A model generated the notes under the pieces. That model had not been told where the DNA came from. It saw only the letters and a program-made list of their open reading frames with translations, and did no database searches. Shown here one piece after another: positions 37,499 to 40,295 of a stretch of 40,295 nucleotides of DNA (the stretch's first letter is position 1; each line of letters begins with the position of its first letter). This DNA is from an uncultured Alphaproteobacteria bacterium (GTDB taxonomy: Bacteria > Pseudomonadota > Alphaproteobacteria > Caulobacterales > Aquidulcibacteraceae), in the NCBI GenBank assembly GCA_902826035.1, contig CADEDG010000012.1, positions 1 to 40,295 on the forward strand, read 5' to 3'. A program made the translations under genes and the position numbers.

Positions 37499-38767
37499 AT
37501 GGACAGGATCGCCATTACGGGCGGAGCGCCCCTCCACGGGACTATCCCGATTTACGGGGCCAAGAATTCGGCGCTGAAACTGCAGGCTGCGGCGCTGCTC
37601 TCCGCCGAGCCTCTCGTGCTCGAGAACATGCCCGATCTCGCAGACACCCGCTTCATGGCGCAATTGCTTGCCACTCTTGGCGTCGAGATTGCTTGGATAC
37701 GCGAGGCGCGAACGCTTCGCCTGCACGCAACCGAAGTGACTTCCACGATCGCGCCGTACGACCAGGTGCGCAAAATGCGCGCATCCTTCAACGTGCTCGG
37801 TCCGCTGCTGGCTCGCGTTGGGCACGCCACTGTATCCCTGCCGGGGGGGTGCGCCATCGGCGCACGGCCCGTGGATCTCCACCTAAAAGCGTTCGAGGCG
37901 ATGGGCGCGGATGTCCATATCGAACAGGGTTACGTTAAGGCTGCGGCTCTGCGTGGCCTCCGTGGCGCCGAGATCGAGTTTCCGTTCGTTTCGGTCGGCG
38001 CCACCGAGCACGCGATGCTCGCGGCGGTGTTGGCCAAAGGCGACACGGTGTTGGGTAACGTGGCGCAGGAGCCGGAGATCGCCGACCTTGCCGAGTGCTT
38101 GAACGCGATGGGCGCTCGCATCGAGGGCGCGGGATCAAACGAAATCAGGATTGTCGGGGTCTCTACCCTCAAAGGAGCCAAGCACAAGGTGGTGGCCGAC
38201 CGCATCGAAACTGGGACCTACGCTATCGCGGTCGCCGCCGCGGGCGGGGAGGTGTTGCTTCAGGGCGCTCGTTTCGAACACCACGCGGCCCTCATGAAAT
38301 TTCTGCGCGCTGCTGGCGTGAACATTGAGGCGGAGGCGCGCGGACTTCGTGTAAAACGAAACGGCAAACGCTTGGCTGCGGTGGATTTCGGGACCGAGCC
38401 GTTCCCGGGATTCCCGACCGACCTTCAGGCGCAAGCCATGGCGCTGATGTGCCTGGCTGACGGCCAATCGCGCATCCAAGAAACCATCTTCGAAAACCGT
38501 TTCATGCACGCGCCGGAACTCGCGCGGTTGGGCGCTCTAATCGCGGTGCATGGCAACGAAGCGGTGGTCACCGGCGTGGAGCGCCTCATCGGCGCTCCGG
38601 TCATGGCGACGGACCTGCGCGCCTCGGTGAGTCTTGTCATCGCCGGCCTTGCGGCCGAAGGGCAAACTCAGGTGAACCGCGTCTACCACCTTGATCGAGG
38701 GTTCGAGGATCTCGAGGCGAAGTTGGCCCAATGCGGCGGCCAGGTCGTGCGCGAAAGCGGCGAGTAA
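37499..38767 (+). CDS. murA: UDP-N-acetylglucosamine 1-carboxyvinyltransferase
   Basis: First committed step of peptidoglycan synthesis: adds enolpyruvate from PEP to UDP-GlcNAc in the cytoplasm. 422 residues, normal length. The active-site Lys-Asn pair is in ‘YGAKNSALK’ near residue 22. The catalytic loop Cys in ‘LPGGCAIGARPVDLHL’ (~residue 119) is present, so it is a fosfomycin-sensitive type. C-terminal ‘TDLQAQAMALMCLADGQS’ and ‘DLRASVSLVIAGLAAEGQT’ are family hallmarks. ATG 37499 follows GGGGGAAACTGAAAG. Confidence 0.98.
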   Translation: MDRIAITGGAPLHGTIPIYGAKNSALKLQAAALLSAEPLVLENMPDLADTRFMAQLLATLGVEIAWIREARTLRLHATEVTSTIAPYDQVRKMRASFNVLGPLLARVGHATVSLPGGCAIGARPVDLHLKAFEAMGADVHIEQGYVKAAALRGLRGAEIEFPFVSVGATEHAMLAAVLAKGDTVLGNVAQEPEIADLAECLNAMGARIEGAGSNEIRIVGVSTLKGAKHKVVADRIETGTYAIAVAAAGGEVLLQGARFEHHAALMKFLRAAGVNIEAEARGLRVKRNGKRLAAVDFGTEPFPGFPTDLQAQAMALMCLADGQSRIQETIFENRFMHAPELARLGALIAVHGNEAVVTGVERLIGAPVMATDLRASVSLVIAGLAAEGQTQVNRVYHLDRGFEDLEAKLAQCGGQVVRESGE

Positions 38768-38776
38768 GGGGCTGGA

Positions 38777-39220
38777 TTGAAAGTGGCGCAGCATTTGAAG
38801 TTGCTCGCGGAAGACGCTGCTGACCTAGAGATTGTGGCGGCTGCGGTGCAGGACGCGCTGGTGCGCGTGCGTGAGCTTAAATATGAGCCGAAGGTGCGGC
38901 GTTTCCTGGTTCTGATGAGCCGTTTTCGCTGGGAGGCTGCTGGCGAGAGGGGTCCATTTGAACGAATTCGGGCGGCGCTTTCGTTTGAAGGCGTGCTCAG
39001 CGTAAAGAGCCGCAACGTACGCCATGATGCAAACGAGGCGCTGGCGGCGGTGCTGTCAGTTACGTTCACCCCAGCGATCGAGCCGCCGGGAGGCACGGTC
39101 GTCATCACTCTGGCGGGCGGCGGGGAGATCGCACTGGAAGTGGAATGTCTCGATGCGGTGCTGCTCGATTGGGGCATGCCGTGGCGAACCCCGCGCCGGC
39201 CCGACCATGAACAGGCATGA
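38777..39220 (+). CDS. DUF2948 protein
   Basis: A 147-residue cytoplasmic protein of the alphaproteobacterial DUF2948 family, recognisable by ‘LKLLAEDAADLEIVAAAVQD’, ‘YEPKVRRFLVLMSRFRWE’ and the C-terminal ‘ALEVECLDAVLLDWGMPWRT’. Its function is unknown, but it often lies next to murA in alphaproteobacteria. Start is TTG 38777 or GTG 38783; the AAGGGG at about 38766 suits either. It is 9 nt from murA and 9 nt from the UPF0262 gene, so it is very likely in one operon. Confidence 0.85.
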   Translation: MKVAQHLKLLAEDAADLEIVAAAVQDALVRVRELKYEPKVRRFLVLMSRFRWEAAGERGPFERIRAALSFEGVLSVKSRNVRHDANEALAAVLSVTFTPAIEPPGGTVVITLAGGGEIALEVECLDAVLLDWGMPWRTPRRPDHEQA

Positions 39221-39229
39221 CAGCGCGCA

Positions 39230-39709
39230 ATGAGCGAGGAACGCCATCGCCTGTTCGAGATCGTGCTGGACGAGGAATCGCTGATGCCGGCATCGCCCAA
39301 CGCCGAACACGAACGGCGCATTGCGTTGTTCGATCTGAACGAGAAAAATGCCTTCGTGGTAGTCGGCGCTGAGGAACGGGGGCCGTACGCACTTCGACTC
39401 TCGCATTCCGACGGACGCCTGAGGTTTGAAGTTCATGACGCTGCGCACGCGCCTCTATGCGTGCATCAGTTGTCGATCTCGGCGCTGCGGAAAACAATCA
39501 AAGACTATGTGCTCCTCTGCGAGAGCTATAACGCGGCCATCCGCGTCGCGACGCCAAGCCAGATTGAAGCCATCGATATGGGGAGGCGGGGCTTGCATAA
39601 CGAAGCGGCCGAGATGCTGATTGAAGGTTTGGCCGCGTATTTCAAATTCGATCTGGAAACCGCGCGGCGCCTGTTCACCCTGGTCTGCGCCCTGCACGTG
39701 CGGGGCTGA
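39230..39709 (+). CDS. UPF0262 family protein
   Basis: A 159-residue cytoplasmic protein of UPF0262. Characteristic parts are ‘RLFEIVLDEESL’ near the start, ‘ERRIALFDLNEKNAF’, and the C-terminal helical segment ‘IDMGRRGLHNEAAEMLIEGL’. Function is unknown. The family is found mainly in alphaproteobacteria, usually beside hisD and the LMW phosphatase gene. Here it follows DUF2948 directly, and the phosphatase start comes 2 nt after its stop. Confidence 0.92.
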   Translation: MSEERHRLFEIVLDEESLMPASPNAEHERRIALFDLNEKNAFVVVGAEERGPYALRLSHSDGRLRFEVHDAAHAPLCVHQLSISALRKTIKDYVLLCESYNAAIRVATPSQIEAIDMGRRGLHNEAAEMLIEGLAAYFKFDLETARRLFTLVCALHVRG

Positions 39710-39711
39710 TC

Positions 39712-40167
39712 GTGGCTGAGCACGACCTGGTGCGGGCCGTGTTGTTTGTCTGCACGCACAATACGATCAGGTCGCCGATGGCGGCTGAGCAGATGCGATT
39801 GCGCTTTGGTCCCTTGGTTTGGGTTGACAGTGCCGGAATACGCCCAGGGGACGGGGTGCACCCTTTTGCCGCGCTGATAATGGATGAAGTCGGAGGCGAC
39901 CTTTCCCGGCATCGGCCGAAGGCGCTGGCCTGGTTCCAGGAGAACGAAGCGGGACCTTTCGACCTCGTCGTCTCATTAAGCCCCGAGGCCCATCACCACG
40001 CCTTGGTTCTCGTCCCAGAGCTAGCCCTAGCGGCGGAATATTGGCCAACTTTCGATCCCTCCCTTGCGGAAGGGTCGCGCGACCGGGTCCTGGATGAGTT
40101 CCGATTGGTCCGGGACGGGCTCGAAAAGCGGATCGCAGCCCGTTTCCAGCGCCCATCGACGGGTTAG
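39712..40167 (+). CDS. Low-molecular-weight phosphatase family protein
   Basis: A 151-residue protein of the low-molecular-weight tyrosine phosphatase / arsenate reductase fold. The P-loop signature Cys-x5-Arg is visible as CTHNTIRS (~residues 14-21). The general-acid Asp is probably in ‘TFDPSLAEGS’ near residue 105. It may dephosphorylate proteins or reduce arsenate; its fixed place between UPF0262 and infA suggests a housekeeping role. GTG start at 39712 is 2 nt past the UPF0262 stop. Confidence 0.9.
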   Translation: MAEHDLVRAVLFVCTHNTIRSPMAAEQMRLRFGPLVWVDSAGIRPGDGVHPFAALIMDEVGGDLSRHRPKALAWFQENEAGPFDLVVSLSPEAHHHALVLVPELALAAEYWPTFDPSLAEGSRDRVLDEFRLVRDGLEKRIAARFQRPSTG

Positions 40168-40215
40168 TCCCGCCGCCCTATAAGCGGCGCGCCTTTGCTG
40201 AATCATGAGGAGAGA

Positions 40216-40295
40216 ATGGCGAAAGAGGAATTGCTGGAGTTCGCCGGAACCGTCTTGGAGCTGCTGCCCAACGCGACGTTTCGCATCCAATTGGA
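40216..40295 (+). CDS. infA: Translation initiation factor IF-1 (5' part)
   Basis: The first 26 complete codons ([20 protein letters not shown], then TFRIQL) match IF-1, an OB-fold protein of about 72 residues that binds the 30S A site. The gene runs off the window edge. An AGGAGAG ribosome binding site lies just upstream. It is the last visible gene of the murA-to-infA block. Confidence 0.95.
   Translation, partial: MAKEELLEFAGTVLELLPNATFRIQL

Overview
The window comes from the chromosome of a GC-rich alphaproteobacterium, most likely in or near Caulobacterales/Hyphomonadaceae. Evidence for this is the gene order ssb … gyrA–coaD–cyclophilin–cyclophilin–queA, the block murA–DUF2948–UPF0262–LMW phosphatase–infA, and two alphaproteobacterial-type LexA boxes (GAAC-N7-GAAC) between ssb and the uvrA operon. 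Genus assignment is inference; no rRNA gene is present.

Layout. 1–684: gene-free, with a heptamer-built hairpin. 685–4801 (minus): ygiD–membrane protein–uvrA, stop/start overlapped and probably one SOS operon. 4802–5014: divergent control region with two LexA boxes. 5015–5497: ssb, followed by two tandem palindromic repeats (5498–5666). 5675–9232: DUF4253 protein, EamA transporter, a secreted protein of unknown function and a SodC lipoprotein. 9349–14987: housekeeping run gyrA–coaD–two cyclophilins–queA. 15005–19722: CHAD protein, hotdog thioesterase, small lipoprotein, acyl-CoA dehydrogenase, Fe-S type uracil-DNA glycosylase and a lipoprotein hydrolase. 19723–20143: gene-free leader.

20144–30663 is the most unusual segment. 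It holds a 2353-residue animal-type haem peroxidase with RTX repeats and no N-terminal signal peptide, then a 784-residue exported multicopper oxidase with all four copper motif regions, then an exported Sco1/SenC–cytochrome c fusion. All are on the plus strand in close succession. Haem peroxidases with RTX repeats (MopA type) and multicopper oxidases are the two enzyme classes known to oxidise Mn(II) in bacteria, so an extracellular metal- or phenol-oxidising system is a reasonable hypothesis. The Sco domain would supply copper and the cytochrome would carry electrons. The substrate cannot be read from sequence.

30762–34849: a PKMT-like methyltransferase, an orphan IS3 OrfA remnant next to nested palindromes, and an OmpR-type two-component pair. 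34881–34955: tRNA-Thr(GGT). 35021–37224 (minus): DUF898 and M48 peptidase genes, overlapping. 37303–40295: a small basic protein, murA, DUF2948, UPF0262, LMW phosphatase and the start of infA. hisD, often found inside this block in relatives, is absent.

Other points of note are GyrA residues Leu and Glu at the two main quinolone-determining positions, a TTG start proposed for gyrA, and a SodC with Glu where a zinc His is normally found.
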